Of a DNA stretch of 19,040 bases, positions 7,444-14,387 are shown piece by piece. Source of the DNA: an uncultured Prevotella sp. GTDB lineage: Bacteria; Bacteroidota; Bacteroidia; Bacteroidales; Bacteroidaceae. Both the position numbers and the translations under genes were made by a program. The stretch's first letter is position 1. Each line of letters begins with the position of its first letter. The notes beneath the pieces were generated by a model. It was not told the DNA's origin, ran no database searches, and saw only the letters and a list, made by a program, of their open reading frames with translations. The stretch spans positions 1 through 19,040 of the forward strand of contig CALFUF010000130.1 of the NCBI GenBank assembly GCA_937916405.1, read 5' to 3'.

Positions 7444-7710
7444 ATGAAGAAGATTCGTCAATCCGTCAACCTCTTGCTCTCTGCCATCATCGTGGCTCTT
7501 GGCTTTGGTTCTTGCGTGTCTCAGAAGACCTACAACGCTGCACAAGAGGAAATCAAGCAGCTCAAGGGTGAGAACGATGCGCTGAAGGCTGAGAATGCGA
7601 GTCTGCGCCATGATATCAACAAGATCAAGGAGTATCAGCAGAGAGCGGAAGAGCGTAAGGTGGTTTACGGTCCTCGTCCAACGGGATATAACGACAAGAT
7701 CGGCAAATAG
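7444..7710 (+). CDS. Small coiled-coil lipoprotein, candidate radical SAM substrate
   Basis: An 88-residue lipoprotein. The signal peptide ends in FGSC, giving Cys24 as the lipidated residue. The next residues (VSQK) lack the acidic surface-export signal, so a periplasm-facing anchor is more likely. Residues 33-72 form a heptad-rich coiled coil (IKQLKGENDALKAENASL region), which suggests oligomerisation. The tail RKVVYGPRPTGYNDKIGK is different in character: two Pro, two Tyr and Gly in a short flexible end. The start (MKKIRQS, then the hydrophobic run and GFGSC) and the YGxxP tail motif recall lipoproteins paired with TIGR04133-type radical SAM enzymes. However, the longer domain after YGxxP that I remember in those proteins is missing here. 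It lies 31 bp before the first FKBP gene with no promoter between. Function unknown. Confidence 0.75.
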   Translation: MKKIRQSVNLLLSAIIVALGFGSCVSQKTYNAAQEEIKQLKGENDALKAENASLRHDINKIKEYQQRAEERKVVYGPRPTGYNDKIGK

Positions 7711-7741
7711 GATATACATTATTATAATATAGAGAAAGAAA

Positions 7742-8347
7742 ATGGATAAAGTAAGTTATGCGCTGGGCTTAGGCATCGGACGCCAGTTGGCTCAGATGGG
7801 TGCTACCGAATTAAATATCGACGACTTTGCCTCAGCTATCAAGGATGTGATAGCAGGTAACGACTTGAAGGTATCTAATCGTGAGGCTCAGCAGATCGTA
7901 CAGGAGTATTTCGCTGCGCAAGAAGAGAAGATCAACAAGCAGCGTGCAGAACAAGGAAAGGAGCATAAGGAAGCTGGTGAGAAGTACCTCGCTGAGAATG
8001 CCAAGAAGGATGGGGTCATCACACTTCCCAGCGGACTGCAATATCAGGTATTGAGGGAAGGTAATGGTAAGAAGCCTACCGCCAAGGATAGTGTCAAGTG
8101 CCACTACGAGGGATTCTTGATTGACGGTACCGTGTTCGACAGCAGTGTAGAGCGTGGTGAGCCAGCCGTCTTCGGACTGCAGCAGGTGATTGCAGGATGG
8201 ACGGAAGGCTTGCAGCTGATGCAGGAGGGTGCTAAGTATCGTTTCTTCATCCCCTACCGTCTTGCCTATGGTGAGGGTGGTGCCGGTGCCTCTATTCCTC
8301 CCTTTGCAGCTCTTATCTTCGATGTGGAGCTGATTCAAGTGATGTAA
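7742..8347 (+). CDS. FKBP-type peptidyl-prolyl isomerase, cytoplasmic (MIP/FklB-like)
   Basis: A 201-residue prolyl cis-trans isomerase without a signal peptide, so it is expected in the cytoplasm. Residues 1-60 are an FKBP N-terminal dimerisation-type domain (VSYALGLGIGRQL, DDFASAIKDVIAG). A charged helix at about 58-88 links it to the catalytic FKBP domain at about 95-201. Active-site residues known from FKBP12 are present: Tyr122, Phe132, Asp133, Val149-Ile150, Trp153, Tyr176 and Phe193. It is the first of three FKBP genes in one run. The gap of 31 bp to the lipoprotein gene contains a purine-rich GAGAAAG ribosome-binding site and no promoter. It could help fold the radical SAM enzyme's substrate or act as a general chaperone. 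Confidence 0.9.
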   Translation: MDKVSYALGLGIGRQLAQMGATELNIDDFASAIKDVIAGNDLKVSNREAQQIVQEYFAAQEEKINKQRAEQGKEHKEAGEKYLAENAKKDGVITLPSGLQYQVLREGNGKKPTAKDSVKCHYEGFLIDGTVFDSSVERGEPAVFGLQQVIAGWTEGLQLMQEGAKYRFFIPYRLAYGEGGAGASIPPFAALIFDVELIQVM

Positions 8348-8377
8348 TATCGAAACAACGAAATAATTAAAGAAAAA

Positions 8378-9262
8378 ATGAGAAAGTTTACTTTTGCTGC
8401 TATTGCAGCAGTAGCCGCAGCAACATTGTTCTCCTGCGGTAATGGTGCTCCGAAGGCAAATCTGAAGAGTGATGTTGATACCTTCAGCTATGCGATAGGT
8501 ATGGCACAGACTAATGGTCTGAAAGATTATTTGGTTAATCGTCTGGACATTGATACAGCTTACATCGACGAGTTCATCAAGGGTCTTAACGAGGGAGCCA
8601 ATGCTGGTGACGACAAGAAGAAGGCAGCTTATTATGCTGGTATTCAGATTGGTCAGCAGATCAGCAACCAGATGGTGAAGGGTATCAACCACGAGCTGTT
8701 TGGTAATGACTCTACCCAGACCATCTCTTTGAAGAACTTCATGGCAGGCTTTATCAGCGGTACTACTGGTAAGGGCGGTCTGATGACTGTTGACTCTGCT
8801 CAGATGGTAACCCAGACCTTGATGCAGGCGATTAAGGGAAGATACATGGAGAAGGAGTTCGGTCCTAACAAGGTGGCTGGTGAGAAGTTCCTTGCTGAGA
8901 ATGCCAAGAAAGAAGGAGTGAAAGTCCTTGAGGGTGGTGTTCAGTATAAGGTGATCAAGGAGGGTACTGGTGCCATCCCTGCTGACACCTCTCGTGTGAA
9001 GGTAAACTATGAGGGGCGCACCCTTGACGGAAAAGTGTTTGACAGCACTTATAAGCGTGGTGAACCAGCAGAGTTCCGCTGTAACCAGGTAATCAAGGGC
9101 TGGACGGAGGCACTTATTCATATGCCTGCAGGTTCTGTATGGGAAGTTTACGTACCTCAGGAGAAGGCTTACGGTGCTCGTCAGCAGGGTGCTGATATCA
9201 AGCCGTTCTCTATGCTGATCTTCAAGATCGAGCTGTTAGAGGTTAATCCTAAGAGAAAGTAA
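8378..9262 (+). CDS. FKBP-type peptidyl-prolyl isomerase, lipoprotein, with doubled N-terminal domain
   Basis: A 294-residue prolyl isomerase anchored by a lipid: the signal ends LFSC, giving Cys20. The N-terminal FKBP_N region appears twice, at about 35-76 (TFSYAIGMAQTNGL, IDEFIKGLNEG) and 83-130 (AYYAGIQIGQQI, LKNFMAGFISG). This makes the protein longer than usual MIP-like enzymes. The catalytic domain is at about 186-288, with Tyr211, Phe221, Asp222, Val238-Ile239, Trp242, Tyr265 and Phe282 in the places of the FKBP12 active site. It lies 30 bp after the cytoplasmic FKBP gene and 3 bp before the third. Activity in the periplasm on envelope proteins is expected. It is close in sequence to the next gene, so the pair came from a tandem duplication. 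Confidence 0.9.
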   Translation: MRKFTFAAIAAVAAATLFSCGNGAPKANLKSDVDTFSYAIGMAQTNGLKDYLVNRLDIDTAYIDEFIKGLNEGANAGDDKKKAAYYAGIQIGQQISNQMVKGINHELFGNDSTQTISLKNFMAGFISGTTGKGGLMTVDSAQMVTQTLMQAIKGRYMEKEFGPNKVAGEKFLAENAKKEGVKVLEGGVQYKVIKEGTGAIPADTSRVKVNYEGRTLDGKVFDSTYKRGEPAEFRCNQVIKGWTEALIHMPAGSVWEVYVPQEKAYGARQQGADIKPFSMLIFKIELLEVNPKRK

Positions 9263-9265
9263 TCT

Positions 9266-9988
9266 ATGAGAAAAGTCATGATCGTAGCACTCACCATGGT
9301 GGTGGGTGCTATTTTCAGTCAAGTAAGGGCGCAGCAGTTGGTCACCCCCGTTGACTCCTTGAGCTATAGTTTCGGTTTAGTACAGTCGAAAGGATTGGTG
9401 CGTTTCCTGCAGCAGTTCCATCAGGAGGTTTTCGGCAACGACTCGACGCAACGTCTTGACATCGACCTCTTCCTCCAGGCGTTCAATGCGGGAGTGAAAG
9501 ACGAGAAGACACTGATGACCGTTGACGCTGCCCAAGAGCTTACACAGCATCTGATACAGTCTATCAAGTCCGAGACCGCCATGAAGCTGTATGGTGCCAA
9601 CAAGAAGGATGGTGAGGATTTCCTCAAGGCGAATGCCAAGAAGAAGGGTATCAAGACCTTAGCGTGTGGTGTACAGTATAAGGTGCTGCAAGAAGGAAAG
9701 GGAGCCATCCCTACCGCAGACCAGAAAGTCAAAGTACATTATGAGGGGCGTACCCTCGACGGTACCGTCTTCGACAGCTCATACAAGCGTGGTGAGCCCA
9801 CCGAGTTCGGTTGTAAGGAGGTCATCAAAGGCTGGACAGAGACACTCACCCACATGCCCGTGGGTTCTATATGGGAAGTGTATATCCCCCAAGAGCTTGC
9901 CTATGGCGACAGACAGGCGGGAAAGGATATCAAGCCCTTCTCCATGCTGATCTTTAAGATCGAGCTTTTAGAGATTAAAGAAAAGTAA
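9266..9988 (+). CDS. FKBP-type peptidyl-prolyl isomerase, periplasmic, shortened N-terminal domain
   Basis: A 240-residue prolyl isomerase with a signal peptidase I signal, likely cut after VRA at residue 22, so soluble in the periplasm. It aligns with the preceding lipoprotein FKBP through the N-terminal region (VDSLSYSFGL), the shared block VFGNDSTQ, LMTVDAAQ and the whole catalytic domain. About 48 residues between GLVRFL and VFGNDSTQ are missing: the end of the first FKBP_N repeat and the start of the second. The catalytic residues remain: Tyr159, Phe169, Asp170, Val186-Ile187, Trp190, Tyr213 and Phe230. It starts 3 bp after the upstream stop, with its ribosome-binding purines (AAGAGAAAG) inside that gene's last codons. 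A terminator follows. It is the last gene of the lipoprotein/FKBP operon. Confidence 0.9.
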   Translation: MRKVMIVALTMVVGAIFSQVRAQQLVTPVDSLSYSFGLVQSKGLVRFLQQFHQEVFGNDSTQRLDIDLFLQAFNAGVKDEKTLMTVDAAQELTQHLIQSIKSETAMKLYGANKKDGEDFLKANAKKKGIKTLACGVQYKVLQEGKGAIPTADQKVKVHYEGRTLDGTVFDSSYKRGEPTEFGCKEVIKGWTETLTHMPVGSIWEVYIPQELAYGDRQAGKDIKPFSMLIFKIELLEIKEK

Positions 9989-9989
9989 A

Positions 9990-10027
9990 AAACAAGGAGA
10001 GCAGACAAAAATCTGCTCTTTTTGTTT
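9990..10027 (+). terminator. Intrinsic terminator of the FKBP operon
   Basis: An 8-bp perfect core stem AGAGCAGA (9998-10005) / TCTGCTCT (10012-10019) with loop CAAAAA is followed by a T-run. The pairing extends outward to 16 bp (9990-10005 with 10012-10027) through two G-U pairs and A-T pairs. It begins right after the stop codon of the last FKBP gene. Confidence 0.88.
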
Positions 10028-10054
10028 AAAATACTGCAATTTTCTTTGCAAAAT

Positions 10055-10086
10055 GTTGCCCGTATCGATTATTTTTCCTACTTTTG
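10055..10086 (+). promoter_or_regulatory. Promoter of the Lrp regulator cluster
   Basis: TTG (10056-10058), a 20-bp spacer and TACTTTTG (10079-10086) form a near-consensus Bacteroidetes promoter. Transcription should begin near 10092, leaving a leader of about 30 nt before the ATG at 10122. Confidence 0.72.
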
Positions 10087-10121
10087 CTTACAAATTGTAA
10101 ACTTAAGACCTTATTTTTAAT

Positions 10122-10595
10122 ATGGCAACAACAGAGAAAATTGACCAACTAGACAAGAAGATCCTGAATATCTTGTCGAAGAATGCCCGCATTCCTTTCA
10201 AGGATGTGGCAGCAGAGTGTGGCGTGTCACGTGCCGCTATCCATCAGCGTGTGCAGCACCTGATAGAAGGAAACGTGATAATGGGTAGTGGTTTTGACGT
10301 CAATCCCAAGAGTCTGGGCTACAGCACCTGCACCTATGTAGGTATCACGTTGGAGCGTGGTTCCATGTATAAGGATGTGGTAGAGTGTCTGCAGCATATC
10401 CCGGAGATCGTGGAGTGCCACTTCACCACTGGTCCTTATACCATGTTGGTCAAGTTATATGCCCGTGATAATGAGCAATTGATGCATCTGCTCAATGGTC
10501 GTCTGCAAGACATACCAGGTGTTGTTGCCACAGAGACATTGATATCCTTGGAGCAGAGCATCAAACGTGAGATACCAGTTAGCGTCGATGAGTAA
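10122..10595 (+). CDS. Lrp/AsnC family transcriptional regulator
   Basis: A 157-residue DNA-binding protein. The N-terminal winged helix-turn-helix is at about 8-57 (LDKKILNILSKNARIPFKDVA, GVSRAAIHQRVQHL). The RAM/AsnC ligand domain is at about 70-147, with the TGPYTMLVKL segment near the usual effector site. Members form octamers or similar rings and respond to amino acids or related small molecules. It has its own promoter. Its last codons overlap the start of the next gene (ATGAGTAA, 10588-10595), so the two are probably translated together. The partner is a peptide- and gamma-glutamyl-processing fusion, so an amino-acid or peptide signal is plausible; the effector cannot be read from the sequence. 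Confidence 0.92.
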   Translation: MATTEKIDQLDKKILNILSKNARIPFKDVAAECGVSRAAIHQRVQHLIEGNVIMGSGFDVNPKSLGYSTCTYVGITLERGSMYKDVVECLQHIPEIVECHFTTGPYTMLVKLYARDNEQLMHLLNGRLQDIPGVVATETLISLEQSIKREIPVSVDE

Positions 10596-12324
10596 GCCTA
10601 TGGACAAGTATGATTGGCAGTCACTACTGGCTCAGCGAGTCAATACGACATTCCCGGAAACGACAATAATCCCTGTCATCGGCATCACCGGTAATTATGG
10701 TGATCAGACCTGCAAGCTTGCAGAGGGTTATTACAAGTCAGTCATTAAGGCAGGAGCTATTCCTATTATCATACCTCCCCTTGACGATACCGATGCTATC
10801 CTCAACACCTTGAAGAAAATTGACGGTCTGATTCTCAGTGGTGGTGGTGACTACGATCCCCGCTATGCCGGTGAGGAGCCTGACCCCAAGCTGGGTGAGG
10901 TCAATACCGAGCGAGACCTTCCAGAGTTGTTCATTACCCGTCTTGCCTACAACCGCCAGATGCCCATTTTAGGTATCTGTCGAGGCATGCAGACCCTTGC
11001 CATGGCACTGGATGGAAAGGTCAAACAAGATGTCACCGATGTAGCTACCACCAACCACTCCCAAAGTGAGGACCGTTCCGTAGCCACGCATCAGGTCACT
11101 ATCGAGAAAGACTCCATCCTCTATCAACTCTATGAGAAGTCACAGCTCTCCGTCAACTCCTTCCACCATCAGGCAGTCTGTGACTGCGGGGAGCGCTTCC
11201 GTGCCACAGCGATCTCGGACGACGGCATCATCGAGGCGATGGAGAGCCGTGAGTTTAAGAGCATCATGGGCGTGCAGTGGCATCCTGAGTGTCTTGACGA
11301 CGGGCTTCCCATTTTCGAATGGATCGTTAAAGAGGCAGTGGATTACCATAATTTACTGGTCTTCCATAAATCCCTATACACCCTTGACTCCCATTGTGAC
11401 ACACCGATGTTCTTCCCACAGGGTGTCGATTTCGGTAATCGTGACGACAGGGTTCTTGTTGATTTGCATAAGATGGATGACGGGCACCTCGACATCTCCA
11501 TCATGGTCGCCTATCTGCCACAGCCTACCGAGAATCCCACCGCCTATGCCGACAGTATCTTTGATAAGATAGAAGAGATCGTCAGCCGGCACAAGGACTA
11601 TCTTGCCATTGCCGACTCTCCAGCATCCATCCTCTTAAATAAATTGCACGGCAAGAAGTCCATCATGCTGGGAATAGAGAATGGTATTGCGTTGGATGGT
11701 AAACTGGAGAACGTGAAGCACTTCTCCAAACGTGGAATAGTCTATATCACCCTCTGTCACAATGGCGACAATGACATCTGTGACTCAGCCAAAGGCAGTC
11801 AGACACACAATGGTGTCAGCCAGTTTGGTAAGAAAGTCATCAGGGAGATGAACAAACGAGGTATCCTTGTGGATCTCAGCCACGCCTCGGAGAAGAGTTT
11901 CTATGACGCACTGGAAATCAGTAAGAAACCCGTCGTATGCAGCCATAGCAACTGTCGTGCCCTCTGCGACCATCCCCGTAACCTCACAGACGACCAGATG
12001 CGTGCCCTTGCCAAGAAGGGAGGTGTCATGCAGATCACCCTCTATCATGGTTTCCTGCGTAGTGACGGTGAGGCAACCGTCGAGGATGTCCTTGCCCATC
12101 TGGAACATGCCATTGAGGTGATGGGCATTGAGCATGTGGGTATCGGAACCGATTTCGATGGCGACGGTGGTGTTCGTGGTTTTGCCAATGCCTCAGATGT
12201 CCTCAACTTCACCCGTCTGCTGAGGAAGCGCGGTTATTCCAAGAAGGACATCCAAAAGATATGGGGTATGAACTTCCTGTGTGTCATGAATAGAGCACAA
12301 TTAGCGAAGGGATTATTATGGTAA
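10588..12324 (+). CDS. Fusion: class I glutamine amidotransferase-like (PuuD-type) hydrolase + membrane-dipeptidase-type (M19) zinc peptidase
   Basis: A 578-residue two-domain enzyme. Residues about 28-255 are a PuuD-like gamma-glutamyl hydrolase, with nucleophile Cys131 (GICRGMQ) and His232/Glu234 (GVQWHPE). Residues about 262-578 are a renal-dipeptidase-type M19 metallopeptidase. The zinc-ligand motifs are complete: His269/Asp271 (DSHCD), Glu364 (IENG), His432 (DLSHAS), His453 (CSHSN) and the Asp522/Asp524 pair (GTDFDG). There is no signal peptide, so it acts in the cytoplasm. It could release gamma-linked glutamate and then cut the resulting dipeptide, as in use of gamma-glutamyl compounds or cell-wall peptides. 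ATG 10588 is chosen because it overlaps the regulator's stop by 8 bp; 10567 and 10600 are other possible starts. The end overlaps ybeY by 7 bp. I believe similar fusions exist in Bacteroidales, but this is from memory. Confidence 0.86.
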   Translation: MSKPMDKYDWQSLLAQRVNTTFPETTIIPVIGITGNYGDQTCKLAEGYYKSVIKAGAIPIIIPPLDDTDAILNTLKKIDGLILSGGGDYDPRYAGEEPDPKLGEVNTERDLPELFITRLAYNRQMPILGICRGMQTLAMALDGKVKQDVTDVATTNHSQSEDRSVATHQVTIEKDSILYQLYEKSQLSVNSFHHQAVCDCGERFRATAISDDGIIEAMESREFKSIMGVQWHPECLDDGLPIFEWIVKEAVDYHNLLVFHKSLYTLDSHCDTPMFFPQGVDFGNRDDRVLVDLHKMDDGHLDISIMVAYLPQPTENPTAYADSIFDKIEEIVSRHKDYLAIADSPASILLNKLHGKKSIMLGIENGIALDGKLENVKHFSKRGIVYITLCHNGDNDICDSAKGSQTHNGVSQFGKKVIREMNKRGILVDLSHASEKSFYDALEISKKPVVCSHSNCRALCDHPRNLTDDQMRALAKKGGVMQITLYHGFLRSDGEATVEDVLAHLEHAIEVMGIEHVGIGTDFDGDGGVRGFANASDVLNFTRLLRKRGYSKKDIQKIWGMNFLCVMNRAQLAKGLLW

Positions 12325-12728
12325 CCTATAACGTCGAGAACGTCCGTTTCCCGAAGATCAAACGCCGTGAGACCACCGCATGGATCCGTCGTGTCGCCGC
12401 TACCTATGGTAAGAAGGTAGGGGAGGTCGGCTACCTCTTCTGCGACGACGAGCATATCCTGGAGGTCAACCGCCAGTATCTGGGGCACGACTACTATACC
12501 GACATCATCACCTTCGACTATGACGAGGGGGACACGCTCAATGGTGATTTGGTGATTTCCCTCGATACCGTCCGTTCCAATGCCGAGCTGTTCCATAAGG
12601 AATACGATGAGGAGCTGCACCGTGTCATCATCCACGGCATCCTGCACCTCTGTGGCATTAACGACAAGGGACCTGGTGAGCGTGAGATCATGGAGGCTGC
12701 CGAGAACAAGGCACTTGCCATGCGCTGA
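12318..12728 (+). CDS. ybeY: YbeY, rRNA maturation endoribonuclease
   Basis: A 136-residue metal-dependent RNase family protein involved in 16S rRNA 3'-end processing and ribosome quality control. The signature is HGILHLCGINDK: His106 and His110 are the first two metal ligands. The third, His in E. coli (H-x3-H-x5-H), is Asp116 here. I recall similar replacements in other Bacteroidetes YbeY proteins, so it may be normal for the lineage. The DYYTDIITFDY block upstream is also typical. The start overlaps the end of the dipeptidase fusion gene by 7 bp (ATGGTAA), so it is translated as part of that cluster. Its link with the peptidase is probably only transcriptional. Confidence 0.9.
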   Translation: MVTYNVENVRFPKIKRRETTAWIRRVAATYGKKVGEVGYLFCDDEHILEVNRQYLGHDYYTDIITFDYDEGDTLNGDLVISLDTVRSNAELFHKEYDEELHRVIIHGILHLCGINDKGPGEREIMEAAENKALAMR

Positions 12729-12760
12729 GCGTAAAAAGTGGCATTCCTAACCAAAAATGT

Positions 12761-14332
12761 ATGCGAAAATTATGGACATGTATGGCTTTGTCCATACTAT
12801 TAGTAATAATAGGTTGTACCCAGCAACCACCACGTTATGTCATTGGAGTCTCCCAATGCTCTGAGGATATCTGGCGTGACAAACAGAATGGCGAGCTGCG
12901 CATGGGTGCTTATATCCAAGGCGATGTAGAAGTACGTTTCGCCTCCGCCTATGATAGTGACCAGCGGCAAGTCCAGCAGATAGACAGTCTGGTGAGTACG
13001 GGTATCGACCTGCTCATAGTCGCTCCCAATCAGGTGGCAACCATCTCCCCAGCCATCGACCGTGCCTATGATAAGGGCATTCCTGTCATCGTTTTCGAGC
13101 GCAAGACCAACTCAAAGAAATATACCGCATTCATAGGTGCCGATAACTATGAGATGGGGCGCATGATGGGAGAGTATATCGCCCAGCAGCTCAATGGGAA
13201 GGGAAGGATTCTGGAGATCAAGGGACTGAAAGGCTCTTCTCCCGCCATCGAGCGACATAATGGTTTTGTTGAGGCTCTCCGCCATTATCCGCAAATGGAA
13301 CTTGTAGACACCTTGCAAGGAGACTGGACAGAACAAAGTGCCTATGAGGCAGTGAAAGGATGGGCGTCCTCCTCTGCTGCACCGATCGACTTCGTCTTCG
13401 GACAGAACGACCGTATGGCGCTGGGAGCTCGTAAGGCGCTTGCAGACCACCATCTCTCATCTTCCACCAAGTATTGTGGCATTGACGGACTACCCGGGAA
13501 GGAGGGAGGTATCCAGTTAGTACGTGACTCCATATTAACAGCCAGTTATATCTATCCGACCCATGGTGACAAGTTGATACAGCTTGCTGTCAATATCCTT
13601 TCCGGCAAACCTTATGAGAAAGAGAACCTCTTGAAGTCGGCGCTCGTGACCCGTGCCAATGCCAATATCGTACAGATGGAGACGGAGGAGACCATGCGGC
13701 AGACTGCCTATCTCGACCAGTTGCATGAGAAGGCAGACTCCTATTGGCGGGAACTTGCCACCCAGCGTACCGTGAGCTGGATGCTGGTTGCCATCATCTT
13801 TATTATCATCATGAGTGCTATCCTGATAGTCACCAATATGCAACGTCGTCACCGCTTGGAGCGACAAGCATTCTCGATGGTGGTCAATGTACCCCAGAGT
13901 GAGACCCTTCCACCTTTAAATGCCCAACCCTTAAGCCACAATACCCAGACACCAACCCTTACAGAGGTTACTCCCGAGGAGCAGGCAAATATGGAGGCAG
14001 AGAATGATGCCCGTTTCTTGGAGAAGCTTCGTCAGTATGTGCAGGAAAAGATGGGTAACAGTGATTTCAGTGTGGAGGATCTGGCGGCACAGATGGGGGT
14101 AAGCCGTGTACAACTATACCGAAAGGTGAAGGCACAGACAGGACGTACCCCTGTGGATATCATCCGATTGAGCCGTCTTAATCGTAGTAAGGTGTTGTTG
14201 CAGACTACCGATCTCTCTGTTAGTGAGATAGCCTATCAGGTAGGCTTTACAGCACCCAGTTATTTTACCAAATGTTTCAAGGAAGAGTTCGGCTCATTAC
14301 CCGGTGATACAAGAAAATTACAAAAAAAATGA
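12761..14332 (+). CDS. Transmembrane one-component regulator: sugar-type periplasmic binding domain + AraC HTH
   Basis: A 523-residue membrane regulator. The N-terminal signal-like segment ends in IIGC (Cys19). A periplasmic-binding-protein domain of the ribose/LacI type covers about 26-300 (YVIGVSQCSEDIWRDKQ, LLIVAPN, IPVIVFER, FVFGQNDRMALGA, GIDGLPGKEGG). One strong membrane helix lies at about 338-360, then a basic stretch and a Pro/Thr/Gln-rich linker at about 375-412. The AraC-type DNA-binding domain is at about 418-517, with two helix-turn-helix motifs (VEDLAAQMGVSRVQLYRK and SEIAYQVGF). It lacks the kinase and receiver domains of hybrid two-component systems. Binding of a sugar outside would act directly on DNA binding inside. 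It lies 32 bp after ybeY, with no promoter seen, and just before a SusC/SusD pair, its probable target. Confidence 0.88.
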   Translation: MRKLWTCMALSILLVIIGCTQQPPRYVIGVSQCSEDIWRDKQNGELRMGAYIQGDVEVRFASAYDSDQRQVQQIDSLVSTGIDLLIVAPNQVATISPAIDRAYDKGIPVIVFERKTNSKKYTAFIGADNYEMGRMMGEYIAQQLNGKGRILEIKGLKGSSPAIERHNGFVEALRHYPQMELVDTLQGDWTEQSAYEAVKGWASSSAAPIDFVFGQNDRMALGARKALADHHLSSSTKYCGIDGLPGKEGGIQLVRDSILTASYIYPTHGDKLIQLAVNILSGKPYEKENLLKSALVTRANANIVQMETEETMRQTAYLDQLHEKADSYWRELATQRTVSWMLVAIIFIIIMSAILIVTNMQRRHRLERQAFSMVVNVPQSETLPPLNAQPLSHNTQTPTLTEVTPEEQANMEAENDARFLEKLRQYVQEKMGNSDFSVEDLAAQMGVSRVQLYRKVKAQTGRTPVDIIRLSRLNRSKVLLQTTDLSVSEIAYQVGFTAPSYFTKCFKEEFGSLPGDTRKLQKK

Positions 14333-14350
14333 AAAAAAGTCGAAGATTTT

Positions 14351-14381
14351 TTTGGTAATTCAAAAAAAACCACTATCTTTG
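14351..14381 (+). promoter_or_regulatory. Near-consensus promoter in the regulator-susC gap
   Basis: TTTG (14351-14354), a 19-bp spacer and TATCTTTG (14374-14381) match the Bacteroidetes promoter pattern at both boxes. It begins 18 bp after the stop of the regulator gene. Transcription should start near 14387 and meets a terminator within about 75 nt, so it seems to serve a short RNA or a leader, not directly a protein gene. Confidence 0.68.
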
Positions 14382-14387
14382 CACTCG

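Noticed and set aside
7832..9121. A 429-codon open frame on the minus strand across two FKBP genes
   Set aside because: It is antisense to two clear FKBP genes with intact active sites and crosses their gap. The translation has no domain I recognise and is rich in Leu, His, Thr and Ser, as expected from a reverse-frame shadow of strongly codon-biased genes.
14321..14332. A run of eight A at the end of the regulator gene as a programmed frameshift site
   Set aside because: It lies in the last two codons before the stop; no downstream frame continues a recognisable domain, and no stimulatory structure is close enough.
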